Source: Methylobacterium terricola (GTDB lineage Bacteria > Pseudomonadota > Alphaproteobacteria > Rhizobiales > Beijerinckiaceae). Taken from it: a stretch of 64,000 nt of DNA. Position 1 is the first letter of the stretch. Each line of letters starts with the position of its first letter. This document shows positions 11,291-19,632 of the stretch, piece by piece. The DNA lies in contig NZ_VDDA01000001.1 of the NCBI RefSeq assembly GCF_006151805.1, positions 685,794 to 749,793 of the forward strand, written 5' to 3'. The notes under the pieces were generated by a model that was given only the letters and a program-made list of their open reading frames with translations, did no database searches and was not told the DNA's origin. The translations under genes were made by a program, and so were the position numbers.

Positions 11291-12321
11291 AGTTCGGGCC
11301 GGTTCCCGTCGCGGAGGCCGCGGGGCTGATCGCCGCCCATTCGGTGCGCGCCGGCGAGGCCGTGGTGAAGAAGGGCCGGGTGATCGGCGCCGAGGACGCC
11401 GCCCGTCTGGCCGAGGCGGGAATTGCCGAGGTGGCGGCGGTGGCGCTCGAGCCGGGCGATGTCGGCGAGGACGCGGCGGCCGAGCGGCTGGCGGCGGCGG
11501 TCGTGGGGCCCGGCGTCGCCGTCGAGCCGCCCTTCACCGGCCGGGCCAACCTCCACGCCGCGCAAGCCGGCCTGCTCGTCCTCGACGAGAGCGTCATCGG
11601 CGCCGTCAATCGCATCGACGAGGCGGTGACGCTGGCGACCCTGGTGCCGTTCAAGCCGGTGGTGCCGGGCGAGATGGTCGGCACCGTCAAGATCATCCCC
11701 TACGCGGTGCCGGGCGCGGTGCTCGACCGGGCGCTCAAGGCCGCCGCACCGGCGATCCGGGTCGCGCCGTACCGGCTCACCCGGGTGGCGGCGATCTCGA
11801 CCCTGCTGCCCGGCCTGAAGGCGAGCGTCGTCGACAAGACCCTGCGCACCCTCGAAGCCCGGCTGGCGCCGGCCGGCGCGCGGATCGTCGGCGAGGCGCG
11901 GGTGCCGCACGAGGCCGCCGCCGTGGCCCAGGCCCTGACCCACGCGATCGCGCGGGACGGCGCGGATCTCGCCGTGGTGTTCGGCGCCTCGGCCATCGCC
12001 GACCGGCGCGACGTGATCCCGGCCGGGATCGAGGCGGCCGGCGGCACCGTCGATCATCTCGGGATGCCGGTCGATCCCGGCAATTTGCTGCTGCTCGGAC
12101 GGCTCGGGCCGGATTCGCCGCGTCCCGTCCCGGTGATCGGGGCCCCGGGCTGCGCCCGCTCGCCGAAGGAGAACGGGTTCGACTGGGTGCTGCAGCGGCT
12201 TCTCGCCGGGATGCCCGTCACCCGCGACGACATCGTCGGGTTCGGGGTTGGCGGTCTCCTCATGGAGATCGTGTCGCGGCCACAGCCGCGGGATGGTGGG
12301 GCGAGCGCCGACGATGCCTGA
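11287..12321 (+). CDS. MoeA-like molybdopterin-binding protein
   Basis: 344-residue protein of the group annotated as molybdopterin-binding in cox and xanthine dehydrogenase clusters. It shares the MoCF_biosynth (MogA/MoeA) fold in its second half, seen in segments such as DLAVVFGASAIADRRDVIPAG near residue 225 and GAPGCARSPKENGFDWVL near residue 287. The N-terminal part resembles the MoeA linker (GEAVVKKGRVI). It likely carries molybdenum cofactor to the cytidylyltransferase encoded next. It is coupled on both sides: ATGA with the XdhC half, and an eight-base overlap with the next gene. Confidence 0.8.
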   Translation: MKFGPVPVAEAAGLIAAHSVRAGEAVVKKGRVIGAEDAARLAEAGIAEVAAVALEPGDVGEDAAAERLAAAVVGPGVAVEPPFTGRANLHAAQAGLLVLDESVIGAVNRIDEAVTLATLVPFKPVVPGEMVGTVKIIPYAVPGAVLDRALKAAAPAIRVAPYRLTRVAAISTLLPGLKASVVDKTLRTLEARLAPAGARIVGEARVPHEAAAVAQALTHAIARDGADLAVVFGASAIADRRDVIPAGIEAAGGTVDHLGMPVDPGNLLLLGRLGPDSPRPVPVIGAPGCARSPKENGFDWVLQRLLAGMPVTRDDIVGFGVGGLLMEIVSRPQPRDGGASADDA

Positions 12322-12907
12322 GCCGGTCGGCACGGTGCTGCTCGCCGCCGGCCGCGGCACCCGCTTCGGCGCGAGCCCGAAACTCCTGACCCCGCTCGAC
12401 GGCAAGCCCCTGGTGCGCCACGCGGCGGAGGCGGCCCTGGCGGCCGATCTCGGACCGGTGATCGCGGTGCTCGGCCATGCCGGCGAGGGGGTACGGACAG
12501 CCCTGGCCGGATTGCCGCTGAGGCTGGTCGAGAATCGCGATTACGCCGAGGGTCTGTCGACCTCGCTCCGCGCCGGGCTCGGTGCCCTGCCGGAGACCGT
12601 CGCGGCATCGCTGGTGCTGCTTGGCGACATGCCGCGGATCGGCCCCGGCCTGCTGGTACGGCTCGCGGAGGCGTTCCGGGGCGCGGAGGTCGCGCCGTCG
12701 GCGGTGGTGCCGGTGCGGGACGGGCAGCGCGGCAATCCGGTGCTGCTCAACCGCCGCCTCCTCGGCGCGACAATCGCCGCGCTCACCGGTGACCGCGGCG
12801 CCGGCCCTCTGCTGGCGCGGCGTTCCGACGTGCTGGAACTGCCGGTCGAGGATCCGGGCGTGCTGGTCGACGTGGATACCCCGGCGGCATTGGCCAGGCT
12901 GTCCTGA
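12314..12907 (+). CDS. mocA: MocA-like molybdenum cofactor cytidylyltransferase
   Basis: Nucleotidyltransferase of the MobA-like fold, 197 residues. It probably converts molybdopterin to the cytosine dinucleotide form used by xanthine-oxidase-family enzymes such as the CoxL here. The nucleotide-binding motif LLAAGRGTRFG is at residues 9-19, followed by the conserved Lys23. The metal-binding segment LGDMPRI lies near residue 99, and the RGNPVLL segment near residue 139 is typical of MocA. The start overlaps the preceding gene by eight bases. It is the last gene of the cluster. The choice of CTP over GTP is inferred from the neighbours. Confidence 0.85.
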   Translation: MPEPVGTVLLAAGRGTRFGASPKLLTPLDGKPLVRHAAEAALAADLGPVIAVLGHAGEGVRTALAGLPLRLVENRDYAEGLSTSLRAGLGALPETVAASLVLLGDMPRIGPGLLVRLAEAFRGAEVAPSAVVPVRDGQRGNPVLLNRRLLGATIAALTGDRGAGPLLARRSDVLELPVEDPGVLVDVDTPAALARLS

Positions 12908-12934
12908 TCCGTCGTCGAAACGGCGATGATCAGG
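12903..12934 (+). terminator. candidate hairpin terminator of the cox-like operon
   Basis: CCTGATC (12903-12909) pairs with GATCAGG (12928-12934). The inner sequence can extend the stem imperfectly around a GAAA loop. It overlaps the mocA stop codon and lies between convergent genes. There is no clear T-run on the plus strand. Confidence 0.4.
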
Positions 12935-12980
12935 TCTCGATGATGGTGCGGAACTCCTCCCCGGATACACTGCACGCTCA

Positions 12981-13553
12981 TCAGCCGAGCAGCGCATGCA
13001 CCAGCCGGGCGATGAAGGCGTCGCTCACCTCCTGCCGGGCTGAATGGCCGTAGTCGATCGCCGCATTCAGCGTATAGATGATGTCGAAGGGGTTGAGGTG
13101 CGGTGACAGGTCCTGGGCGCTGAGCGCCTGGGCCAACGTGCCGACGTTCATGTTGCGTCGTTGCCGTAGCGCTTCGACCATCGGCGCGATCCGATCGGGA
13201 TCGGTGCGGTAGGCGTCGCGAAAGATCGGCACGCAGACACCGATGACGGGATCGCGGTAGCGATCGCGAACACCGATTCCCCATGCCGTAAGGTCGGCAT
13301 GGATGTCGCCGCGATCGATCAGCAGCGCGTCGCCCATTCGACGGTGATAGGCATCGATCACGGCCGCCATGGCCGACGGCCATCGGCGATAGAAGGTCGC
13401 GCGCGGCAGGCCCGCATGCTGGCAGATGCGATTGACCGACAGACCGGCTTGGCCGTGCTCCGTCAGGAGGGCGATCGCACTCGCCAGAAGACGCTCGTCA
13501 AGCTCGTCCTGCCGAGGCCGGCCCATGATCGCATCCGCCCGCTTGCCGCTCAT
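12981..13553 (-). CDS. TetR family transcriptional regulator
   Basis: 190-residue regulator. The N-terminal DNA-binding domain is of TetR type, with the helix-turn-helix at about residues 38-58 (LSVNRICQHAGLPRATFYRR). The C-terminal ligand domain is not assignable. The ATG at 13553 has GGAGAAGGA 8-16 bases upstream. The frame is open beyond it, but that stretch runs through the promoter region. It is divergent from the secreted hydrolase at 14098 across 544 bp, so it may control that gene and itself. The C-terminus ends close to the end of the cox-like operon on the opposite strand. Confidence 0.85.
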   Translation of the reverse strand: MSGKRADAIMGRPRQDELDERLLASAIALLTEHGQAGLSVNRICQHAGLPRATFYRRWPSAMAAVIDAYHRRMGDALLIDRGDIHADLTAWGIGVRDRYRDPVIGVCVPIFRDAYRTDPDRIAPMVEALRQRRNMNVGTLAQALSAQDLSPHLNPFDIIYTLNAAIDYGHSARQEVSDAFIARLVHALLG

Positions 13554-14097
13554 CGACGCCCGTCCTTCTCCATCCACGCAGGTGTAACGGCTGCGCCTCG
13601 CTTTACTATTGACACACGCTTGCATCATGACGCAGCTTACATACGATACATATATGAAGCGTAAGTCGACCGGAATCGTGAGTCGGGCGGATGGTCGAAC
13701 GGGCGGCAAGGAGGGGGTGACGAGCATGAGAGGGGCGGGTCGTACCGTATCGGTCCCAGCGCCGGCCCGCTGGCTTGCGGCCGTCGGCGACGCGGGCCCG
13801 CTCGACGACGATCCCTGACGAGGGGCCGACCCAGGTCATCGGTGCGAGCACCGGGACAGCGCCAGCGCCGTTCGAGCCCCGCGGGTCGCGGATCCCGGCA
13901 GCGCGATCGACGGCCCTCCTTGACGACGATGCCGGCCTGTCGGCCTGCGCGTCCAGGCCAATGATCATGCCGCTCGGCAATCGCCGGTCGTGGATGCGTA
14001 CCCGGCATGACCGGTGCCGGGACCTTCGATGGTCACGGTCACACCTTCACCCCGCCCGCCACCGCGCGGCGCTGATCTGTCGGAAAAGGAGTGAGCG
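13554..14097. promoter_or_regulatory. 544-bp divergent regulatory interval between tetR and the hydrolase gene
   Basis: No convincing gene. About 13600-13680 is notably AT-richer than its surroundings. It holds TTGACA at 13609-13614, a TACGATACATATATG stretch at 13642-13656, and the split inverted repeat CTTAC...GTAAG (about 13636-13665), a possible TetR operator. The hydrolase start is preceded by AAAAGGAGTGAGCG, a strong ribosome binding site. The operator call is pattern-based only. Confidence 0.4.
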
Positions 14098-15252
14098 ATG
14101 AAGATGCTGTTGATGTCGATCGCCCTGGCGACCACGCCGCTATGTGCGACGCCGGCCGCCGCACAGACGACACCGGCCACTCTGGAGACCATGCCGCCGG
14201 GGCAGATGCTCGAGACTGCGCCGCTTTCGCCCGAGCTCGGCCTGCCCGAGGCCGAGCGTGCGCTCAGCATTATCTATACCTCGACCGACGGCATGACCGG
14301 ACATGGGACCATTCCGGTATCGGGCGCGATCTTCCTGCCCAAGGGCCCGCCGCCGGAGGGCGGATGGCCGGTGGTTGCCTGGGCGCACGGCACGGTCGGC
14401 ATCGCCGATCGCTGCGCGCCGTCGCGCAATCCCCGCTCTGCGCGCGACAAGGCGTATCTCGATCAGTGGCTCAGCCAGGGCTACGCGGTCGTCGCCACCG
14501 ATTACCAGGGTCTCGGGACGCCTGGCCCGCACCCGTACCTCCAGAGCCGATCGGCCGCCTATTCCGTGCTCGACTCCGTGCGGGCGGCGCTCGGCGCCAA
14601 GCTGGGGCTGGCCGATCGGGTGCTGATCGTCGGCCAGTCGCAGGGGGCCGGCGCCGCCTTCGCCAGCGCCGGGGAGGCGTCCGACTACGCGCCGTCGCTG
14701 AATGTCGTGGGCACCGTCGCGACCGGCATTCCCTATTTTTCGGGTGCGTCGAGTGGCGCCGGCAACCTCGACGAGGTGGACCGGACCATCGCCTACCTCT
14801 TCTACATCGCGGCGGCGGCGCAGGCGACCGACCCCTCGATCGATGCCAAGTCGCTGTTCACCGCGAAGGGCGCACCGTTGCTCGAGAAGGCCGAGCAGAT
14901 ATGCGTCGTGGACCTGATGAAGGCGGTGGTGGACGCGGGCCTGACGCGCCGCAACAGCATCGACCCACAATATCCGGTCAAGCTGGCGAAATATTTGCGT
15001 GGCGGTACCTACCGCACCCTCGCCCTCAAGGCGCCGGTATTCGTCGGCACGGGTGACAAGGATGTCGACGTGCCGGTCGCCATGCAGCAGAAGCTGGTGC
15101 GTGACGCCTGCGCGGCCGGCACCCGCATCGCGCATCATGTCTATGCCGGACTGGACCATTCGGGCGCCGTGAACCCGTCCTTCGCGGATTCGTCCAAGTT
15201 TGCGGCGGCCGTCACGGCAGGCAAGCCGGTCGCGAGCACCTGCCCCAATTGA
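14098..15252 (+). CDS. secreted lipase-like alpha/beta hydrolase
   Basis: 384-residue exported hydrolase of the secretory lipase (LIP) type. A signal peptide of about 23 residues ends in ATPAAAQ. The nucleophile elbow GQSQG is at residues 179-183 (Ser181), after an oxyanion-type AWAHGTVG near residue 97. The acid is probably the Asp in TGDKDVDVP near residue 321 and the base the His in LDHSG near residue 357. Substrate unknown; esters or lipids are likely. Codons such as ATA, TTG and TTT are commoner than in flanking genes, which hints at acquisition. It is divergent from a TetR gene that may repress it. Confidence 0.85.
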   Translation: MKMLLMSIALATTPLCATPAAAQTTPATLETMPPGQMLETAPLSPELGLPEAERALSIIYTSTDGMTGHGTIPVSGAIFLPKGPPPEGGWPVVAWAHGTVGIADRCAPSRNPRSARDKAYLDQWLSQGYAVVATDYQGLGTPGPHPYLQSRSAAYSVLDSVRAALGAKLGLADRVLIVGQSQGAGAAFASAGEASDYAPSLNVVGTVATGIPYFSGASSGAGNLDEVDRTIAYLFYIAAAAQATDPSIDAKSLFTAKGAPLLEKAEQICVVDLMKAVVDAGLTRRNSIDPQYPVKLAKYLRGGTYRTLALKAPVFVGTGDKDVDVPVAMQQKLVRDACAAGTRIAHHVYAGLDHSGAVNPSFADSSKFAAAVTAGKPVASTCPN

Positions 15253-15567
15253 GCGGTCTCCATCAGCCCGGGCGTAAGGGGTGAGGGTCGCGCGCAACCC
15301 CTCCGGCGTCGCCGCTTCGGTCGCCGACTGGGACAGGGGAAGCTCACGCCTCCCCCCGTCCTGTTGGCGCACCACTCAGGGTGCACGGTAACCCGGTCCC
15401 CGCCCGTGCCGTGCAGCGCGGTCATGGTGTGACCGACCGGACGGCCCGAACAGACCCTCTCCGTCAGTCCCGGGGCCGCGCAGCGGAGCACGGGACGGCG
15501 ACGGCGGGGGGGGGCAATCCCGGTCGATCGAATTCGACAGGTTCCGTGGAGGAGCCACGGGCGACGT
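15253..15567. other. 315-bp interval without a recognised gene
   Basis: Between the convergent hydrolase and the ExoD-family gene. It is GC-rich with an eight-G run at about 15508-15515 and small inverted repeats. No open frame has family features, and I found no convincing promoter or Rho-independent terminator. Confidence 0.5.
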
Positions 15568-16182
15568 TCAGGCCGCCGCGCCGAGGCTCAAGAGCCCCAT
15601 CACGCCGGTGAACACCGCGTAGACGAAGCCAAGGTTCAGGAGCACGCCGAGCACGCCGACGCCGAGGCCGGCCGCCACCACGACGCCGTCGCGCTCGACG
15701 AGGCCGAGGCCGACCAGGGTGACCGCGAGACCGAGCGGAATCTGGCCGACGAGCGGAGCGGCGACGATCAGCACCAGGGAGAGCGTCAGCAGCAGCAGCC
15801 CCATGGCGCGCATGCCGATGTCGTTCTCGAACACCCGCAGGCGCGGGCGCGACCAGCGCTCCAGGCGGCGCAGCAGCGGCACCGCGCGGGAGACCGCCCG
15901 CTGCAGGTCGGACCGGGCGATCGAGCGGCCGAGCAGCGCCCGCGGCAGCCAGGGCGACGACATGCCGGCGGCGATCTGGGCCGCCACCAGGGCGAGGAGA
16001 AGGCCGCAGATCAGCGGGATCGGCGGGGGCATCGGCAGGCAGTTGGGCAGGCCGAGCAGCACGACGAGGAGGGCGAAGGCCCGGTCGCGGAGAACCGCCA
16101 CGATGTCGCCGACGGTCAGCCGCTCGGTCTCCTGAGCGGCGAGGATGGTCAGGACCTCGGAGGTGCGGGCGAATTGGGTCAC
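15568..16182 (-). CDS. exoD: ExoD family membrane protein
   Basis: Integral membrane protein of the ExoD family (exopolysaccharide synthesis, alkaline tolerance in Sinorhizobium), 204 residues from the GTG at 16182. The conserved start TSEVLTIL, the segment VGDIVAVLRDRAF and the motif GLPNCLPMPPPIPLICG (about residues 45-61) are typical. Three or four hydrophobic spans follow near the C-terminus. The frame stays open to an ATG at 16413, but those extra 77 codons are low complexity and contain a perfect GC hairpin. The GTG also gives the usual family length. The molecular function of ExoD is not established. Confidence 0.8.
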   Translation of the reverse strand: MTQFARTSEVLTILAAQETERLTVGDIVAVLRDRAFALLVVLLGLPNCLPMPPPIPLICGLLLALVAAQIAAGMSSPWLPRALLGRSIARSDLQRAVSRAVPLLRRLERWSRPRLRVFENDIGMRAMGLLLLTLSLVLIVAAPLVGQIPLGLAVTLVGLGLVERDGVVVAAGLGVGVLGVLLNLGFVYAVFTGVMGLLSLGAAA

Positions 16183-16521
16183 GGGGCTCTGGCTGTCGGG
16201 TGCCGGGGACGTGCCCTGGGGCGAGGGCGCAGCGCCCTCGCGTGGCACGGCGCCGGCCGCCGGCGGGGACGCCCGGCCCCCTCTAGCCCAACCGGCCGCC
16301 CGGGCCAACCCGCGGGCATGGGAGGCCCCGCTCCGGTCGACGGGGAAGCCGGCGAGGACGGGGCCGAGCCGCCGTCGCAGCGGACCGGTCGCGGAGAGGA
16401 TGCGCCTGGGCATGGGTCACCGACGTGAGCGCCGCGCCTCGAGAGCGCAGCCGAGAGGGCCTCACACACGGCCAAGCAGGCAATCGTAGGGCAGCGACGA
16501 AAAAATCGTCGCCTCCCCGGC
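16183..16521. other. interval with a strong hairpin upstream of exoD
   Basis: This stretch is mostly the rejected extension of exoD. It contains GCGAGGGCG/CGCCCTCGC (16221-16229 and 16233-16241), a perfect 9-bp stem with a 3-base loop, flanked by GTGCC/GGCAC that could lengthen the stem. It could be a 5' leader structure of exoD. No gene is supported. Confidence 0.4.
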
Positions 16522-16791
16522 TCAATGCAGCGTCAGCACTCCGTTCACGGCGCGGAACTCGGCCGGCTTGATCAGCTGCGAATGGGCGACCCGGACCGAA
16601 TGGAGCGGCCCGTCGAGCTCGCGCTTCCAGAAATCCAGGAAGCCGGTGAGCACCGGGAAGCGCGGGGCGAGGTCGTAATCCTGCCACACGTAGGTTTGCA
16701 GCACGCCGGGATGGTCGGGGATGCGGTAGAGGATATGGGCCGTCGTCAGGCCGTATCCCTCGATCTGCTGCCGGAACTCCTTCGAGACCAT
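16522..16791 (-). CDS. usg: Usg family protein
   Basis: 89-residue protein of the Usg family, conserved in Hyphomicrobiales and first noted upstream of aromatic amino acid genes. Function unknown. Nearly the whole chain matches the family: it opens MVSKEFRQQIEGYGLTTAHI, then LQTYVWQDYDLAP and FLDFWKRELDGPLHSVRVAH. It lacks a signal peptide or membrane span, so it is probably cytosolic. The start is the only ATG at the conserved N-terminus, with GGAGG a few bases upstream. A CtrA-like site lies about 90 bp upstream. Confidence 0.9.
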   Translation of the reverse strand: MVSKEFRQQIEGYGLTTAHILYRIPDHPGVLQTYVWQDYDLAPRFPVLTGFLDFWKRELDGPLHSVRVAHSQLIKPAEFRAVNGVLTLH

Positions 16792-16878
16792 GAAACCTCC
16801 TCTCGGCGGGTGACCTTTCGGGTGGGGACGATCCGTCTTGGGTGTCGTGCGCTTTGCCGGCCAAGCGTCCGATGATGC

Positions 16879-16897
16879 GGTTAATCGATCCTTAACC
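16879..16897. promoter_or_regulatory. CtrA-like binding site between usg and bcsS
   Basis: TTAA (16881-16884), seven bases, then TTAA (16892-16895) followed by C matches the full CtrA consensus TTAA-N7-TTAAC. It is also the inverted repeat GGTTAA/TTAACC, so it reads as a site on both strands. It lies about 90 bp before usg and about 195 bp before bcsS in an otherwise gene-free 300-bp interval. TTAA is rare in such GC-rich DNA, which makes chance less likely. Confidence 0.55.
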
Positions 16898-17091
16898 TCA
16901 AGCGACGACCGCTGCGAAGCCGTTGATTTTTCAGGTAATAGCAGCCTCGCGGCGTGAGTGCTGACAGGGATCGGCGCTGGCGCCGACCCGGGCTCCGGCC
17001 GCCGTGCCGGACGACGCGGCCCGCGACGCTTCGGGGCGCGCGCCCGATCCGTGTACCGGTCGTCGGCCCAAGGCGAGGATGTCCCGGCAGC

Positions 17092-17928
17092 GTGCTTGAC
17101 GTAGGGTTATTTAAGAAAGATATTTCCATTATTGCAACGCTGGGCCTGGGCGTCGTGCCTCTCTCTTCGGTTCGCCACGCCCTGCTCTGCGCCGCGGCTG
17201 GCCTCGCCTGGCCGGACGGCCTGCGGGCCGACGAGCGCGAGGAGGTGCGGACGGTGCTGTTCGGCAGCCTCGACGCCGGCCGCTCGACCTTCGTCAGCGC
17301 CGGCGGAAAATTCGCACCGGACGGCTATGGCCGCGACGGCCTCGCGGCCCTCGCCACCTTCGGCTACGGATTGCGGACGGAGCGGGATTGGTGGGGCGAT
17401 CCGCGCGGACAGGCGGGCGGGGCGCCGCCCCGGGTGCTTCGCCACACCGTGCAGGGCGGTGCCGTGGCCGGGTGGCAATGGGTGCGCGACTGGGGCATCG
17501 CGGCTCTGTTCGCCGGGCCGGAAATCGCCTTCGAGGTGCTGGACAGCCCCGCGACCCGGCGCCTGCCGGCGCCGCGGATCGGGGCCAGGGTGCAGGGCGA
17601 GCTGTGGGCCCGGCCGACCGAGGCGACGCTCCTGACCGCGACGCTGATCGCCGGCACCGCGCGCGGGAGCGCTTGGGGACGGGTGGCCTGGGGCGTCCGG
17701 CTTCCCGCTCCTGTCCTCGGCGACGGCTATGTCGGGCCGGAGGCGGCGCTCTACGCCGACCGGACCGGCTACCGGAAATGGAGCCTCGGCCTGCACGCCA
17801 CCGATCTCGCGTTGCCGTTCGAGGGCGTGGCGCCGGTGAGGCTCCGGGTCTCAGCCGGCTGGGCCTACGAGGAACAGATCCGGCGTCCGGGCGTCTACGG
17901 CGCCCTCAGTGCCTGGCTCCCCCTGTGA
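17092..17928 (+). CDS. bcsS: cellulose biosynthesis protein BcsS
   Basis: Secreted or outer-membrane beta-barrel-like protein of the BcsS family, associated with alphaproteobacterial cellulose synthesis. The mature part begins near DEREEVRTVLFGSLDAGRST. It has alternating hydrophobic strands and the family-like segments GGAVAGWQWVRDWG and GLHATDLALPF, and ends in GALSAWLPL. Two GTG starts are possible: 17092 (278 residues) or 17155 (257 residues); both give a signal peptide ending near GLRA. The AT-rich stretch 17100-17140 could be promoter rather than coding, favouring 17155. The 3' end overlaps the convergent photolyase gene by 78 bp. Confidence 0.75.
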   Translation: MLDVGLFKKDISIIATLGLGVVPLSSVRHALLCAAAGLAWPDGLRADEREEVRTVLFGSLDAGRSTFVSAGGKFAPDGYGRDGLAALATFGYGLRTERDWWGDPRGQAGGAPPRVLRHTVQGGAVAGWQWVRDWGIAALFAGPEIAFEVLDSPATRRLPAPRIGARVQGELWARPTEATLLTATLIAGTARGSAWGRVAWGVRLPAPVLGDGYVGPEAALYADRTGYRKWSLGLHATDLALPFEGVAPVRLRVSAGWAYEEQIRRPGVYGALSAWLPL

Positions 17929-19488
17929 CGCGCTCAAGGCATCGAGGAAGCGGGTGGAATCCGCGACGATCTCGTCGCGCCGCGCCGGCTGCATCGTGGC
18001 GAGCGTGCGATAGGGCATCGCGAGGCGCGGGTTGCGGCTCAAGCGATCCTCGTGGGCGATCAGGAAGTTCCAGTACAGGTAGTTGAACGGGCAGGCGTCC
18101 GATCCCGCCTTCTTCCGCACGTCGTAGGCGCATCCGCCGCAGTAATCCGACATCCGGTCGATATACGCGCCCGACGCCGCGTAGGGCTTCGAGCCGAGGA
18201 GCCCGCCATCGGCCCAGAGGGCCATGCCGTGGACGTTGGGCAGTTCCACCCACTCGTAGGCATCGGCGTAGACGACCAGGAACCACTCCTCGACCTGGGC
18301 CGGCGCCAGGCCGGCGAGCAGCGCGAAGTTGCCGAGCACCATCAGGCGCTGGATGTGGTGGGCATGGGCCTGGGCCTTCGTGTCGCGGATGCATTCGGCG
18401 AGGCAGGCCATCCGGGTCTCGCCCGACCAGTAGAACCAGGGAAGGTCGCGGGTGGCATCGAGGGCGTTGGTCTCGGGGTAATCCGGCATCCGGGCCCAGT
18501 AGAGCCCGCGCACGTATTCGCGCCAGCCGAGGATCTGGCGGATGAAGCCCTCGACGGCGTTGAGCGGCGCCGACCCGTCGCGCCAGCGGTCTTCCGCCGC
18601 CCGGCACACTTCCTCGGCGTCGAGGAGGCCGAGATTGAGGGCCGGCGCGATCAGCCCGTGATAGAGGAACGGCGTGCCCGACCGCATCGCGTCCTGGTAG
18701 TCCCCGAATTCCGGCAGGCAATCGTCGAGGAAGTGCCGCAGGGCCTCCAGCGCCTCGGTCCGGGTCACCGGCCAGGCGAAGGGGTCGAGGTCGCCGAAAT
18801 GATCGGGGAAGCGGCGGGCGACGAGGTCCATCACCTCGCGCGTCACCGCGTCGGGCGGGAAGCGGCGGCGCTCGGGCACGGCGTGGCCGGCCGGCAGGCG
18901 GCGGCGGTTGTCGTGGTCGAAGTTCCAGCGCCCGCCGGCCGGCTCGCGCCCTTCCATCAGGAAGCCGGTGCGCCGGCGCATGGCGCGGTAGAAGGTCTCC
19001 ATCCGCAAGGCCTCGCGCCCTTCGGCCCAGCGGGCGAAGACCGGGCGCGGGCACAGGAAGCGGGTGTCGTCGCGGATCTCGACGGGCAACCCGAACCGCT
19101 CCTCCCAGTCCCGCATCATCGCCTCGACCCGCCACTCGCCGGCCTCCGTCACGACGATCCGGCCGGGACGATGGCGCGCGACCGCCCGGGCGAGCTCTCC
19201 GGTGAACGACCCGGTGTTGTGCGGATCGTCGAGGGCGACGTAATCGACCGCGACGCCCCGCGCACGCAGCTCGGCCGCGAAATGGCGCATGGCGGAGAAC
19301 ACCAGCACCAGCTTCTGCTTGTGGTGGCGGACATAGGTCGCCTCCTCGGCCACTTCGACCATCAGCACCGTGTCGGCACCGGGGTCGAGGTCGGTGAAGG
19401 TGGCGAGACGCGGATGCAGCTGGTCGCCGAGGACGAGGCGGAGCGTGCCGGCGCGCTCCCGGCATCCCGGGCGATCGCTACGTCCCAC
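17851..19488 (-). CDS. phrB: Fe-S bacterial cryptochrome / (6-4) photolyase PhrB type
   Basis: 545-residue FAD protein of the photolyase-related (DPRP, FeS-BCP) family, which repairs (6-4) photoproducts with light. The N-terminal photolyase-like domain starts with LRLVLGDQLHP. The C-terminal FAD domain includes FIRQILGWREYVRG and YCGGCAYDVRKK. The four 4Fe-4S ligands are visible: Cys362, Cys450, Cys453 and Cys466, with the same spacing (88, 3, 13) as Cys350, 438, 441 and 454 of Agrobacterium PhrB. The start is GTG at 19488. The last 25 codons overlap bcsS on the other strand. Confidence 0.93.
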   Translation of the reverse strand: MGRSDRPGCRERAGTLRLVLGDQLHPRLATFTDLDPGADTVLMVEVAEEATYVRHHKQKLVLVFSAMRHFAAELRARGVAVDYVALDDPHNTGSFTGELARAVARHRPGRIVVTEAGEWRVEAMMRDWEERFGLPVEIRDDTRFLCPRPVFARWAEGREALRMETFYRAMRRRTGFLMEGREPAGGRWNFDHDNRRRLPAGHAVPERRRFPPDAVTREVMDLVARRFPDHFGDLDPFAWPVTRTEALEALRHFLDDCLPEFGDYQDAMRSGTPFLYHGLIAPALNLGLLDAEEVCRAAEDRWRDGSAPLNAVEGFIRQILGWREYVRGLYWARMPDYPETNALDATRDLPWFYWSGETRMACLAECIRDTKAQAHAHHIQRLMVLGNFALLAGLAPAQVEEWFLVVYADAYEWVELPNVHGMALWADGGLLGSKPYAASGAYIDRMSDYCGGCAYDVRKKAGSDACPFNYLYWNFLIAHEDRLSRNPRLAMPYRTLATMQPARRDEIVADSTRFLDALSASQGEPGTEGAVDARTPDLFLVGPAG

Positions 19489-19632
19489 GGTGATTTCCGT
19501 CGCGCGCCATTGCGGCTCCCCTCCCGCTGCCCATAACTCTAGCTAGGGCGGACGGGGCCTTCGAGCCCCGGCCGAACTGACGCAGGGATGGAACACCATC
19601 GGGCCGGGAACCGGCGGGAATGGAGCCGTGAC

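Noticed and set aside
16183..16413. 77-codon N-terminal extension of the ExoD-family protein
   Set aside because: Low complexity, contains a perfect GC hairpin, and makes the protein much longer than the family; the GTG at 16182 fits better. An ATG at 16413 cannot be fully excluded.
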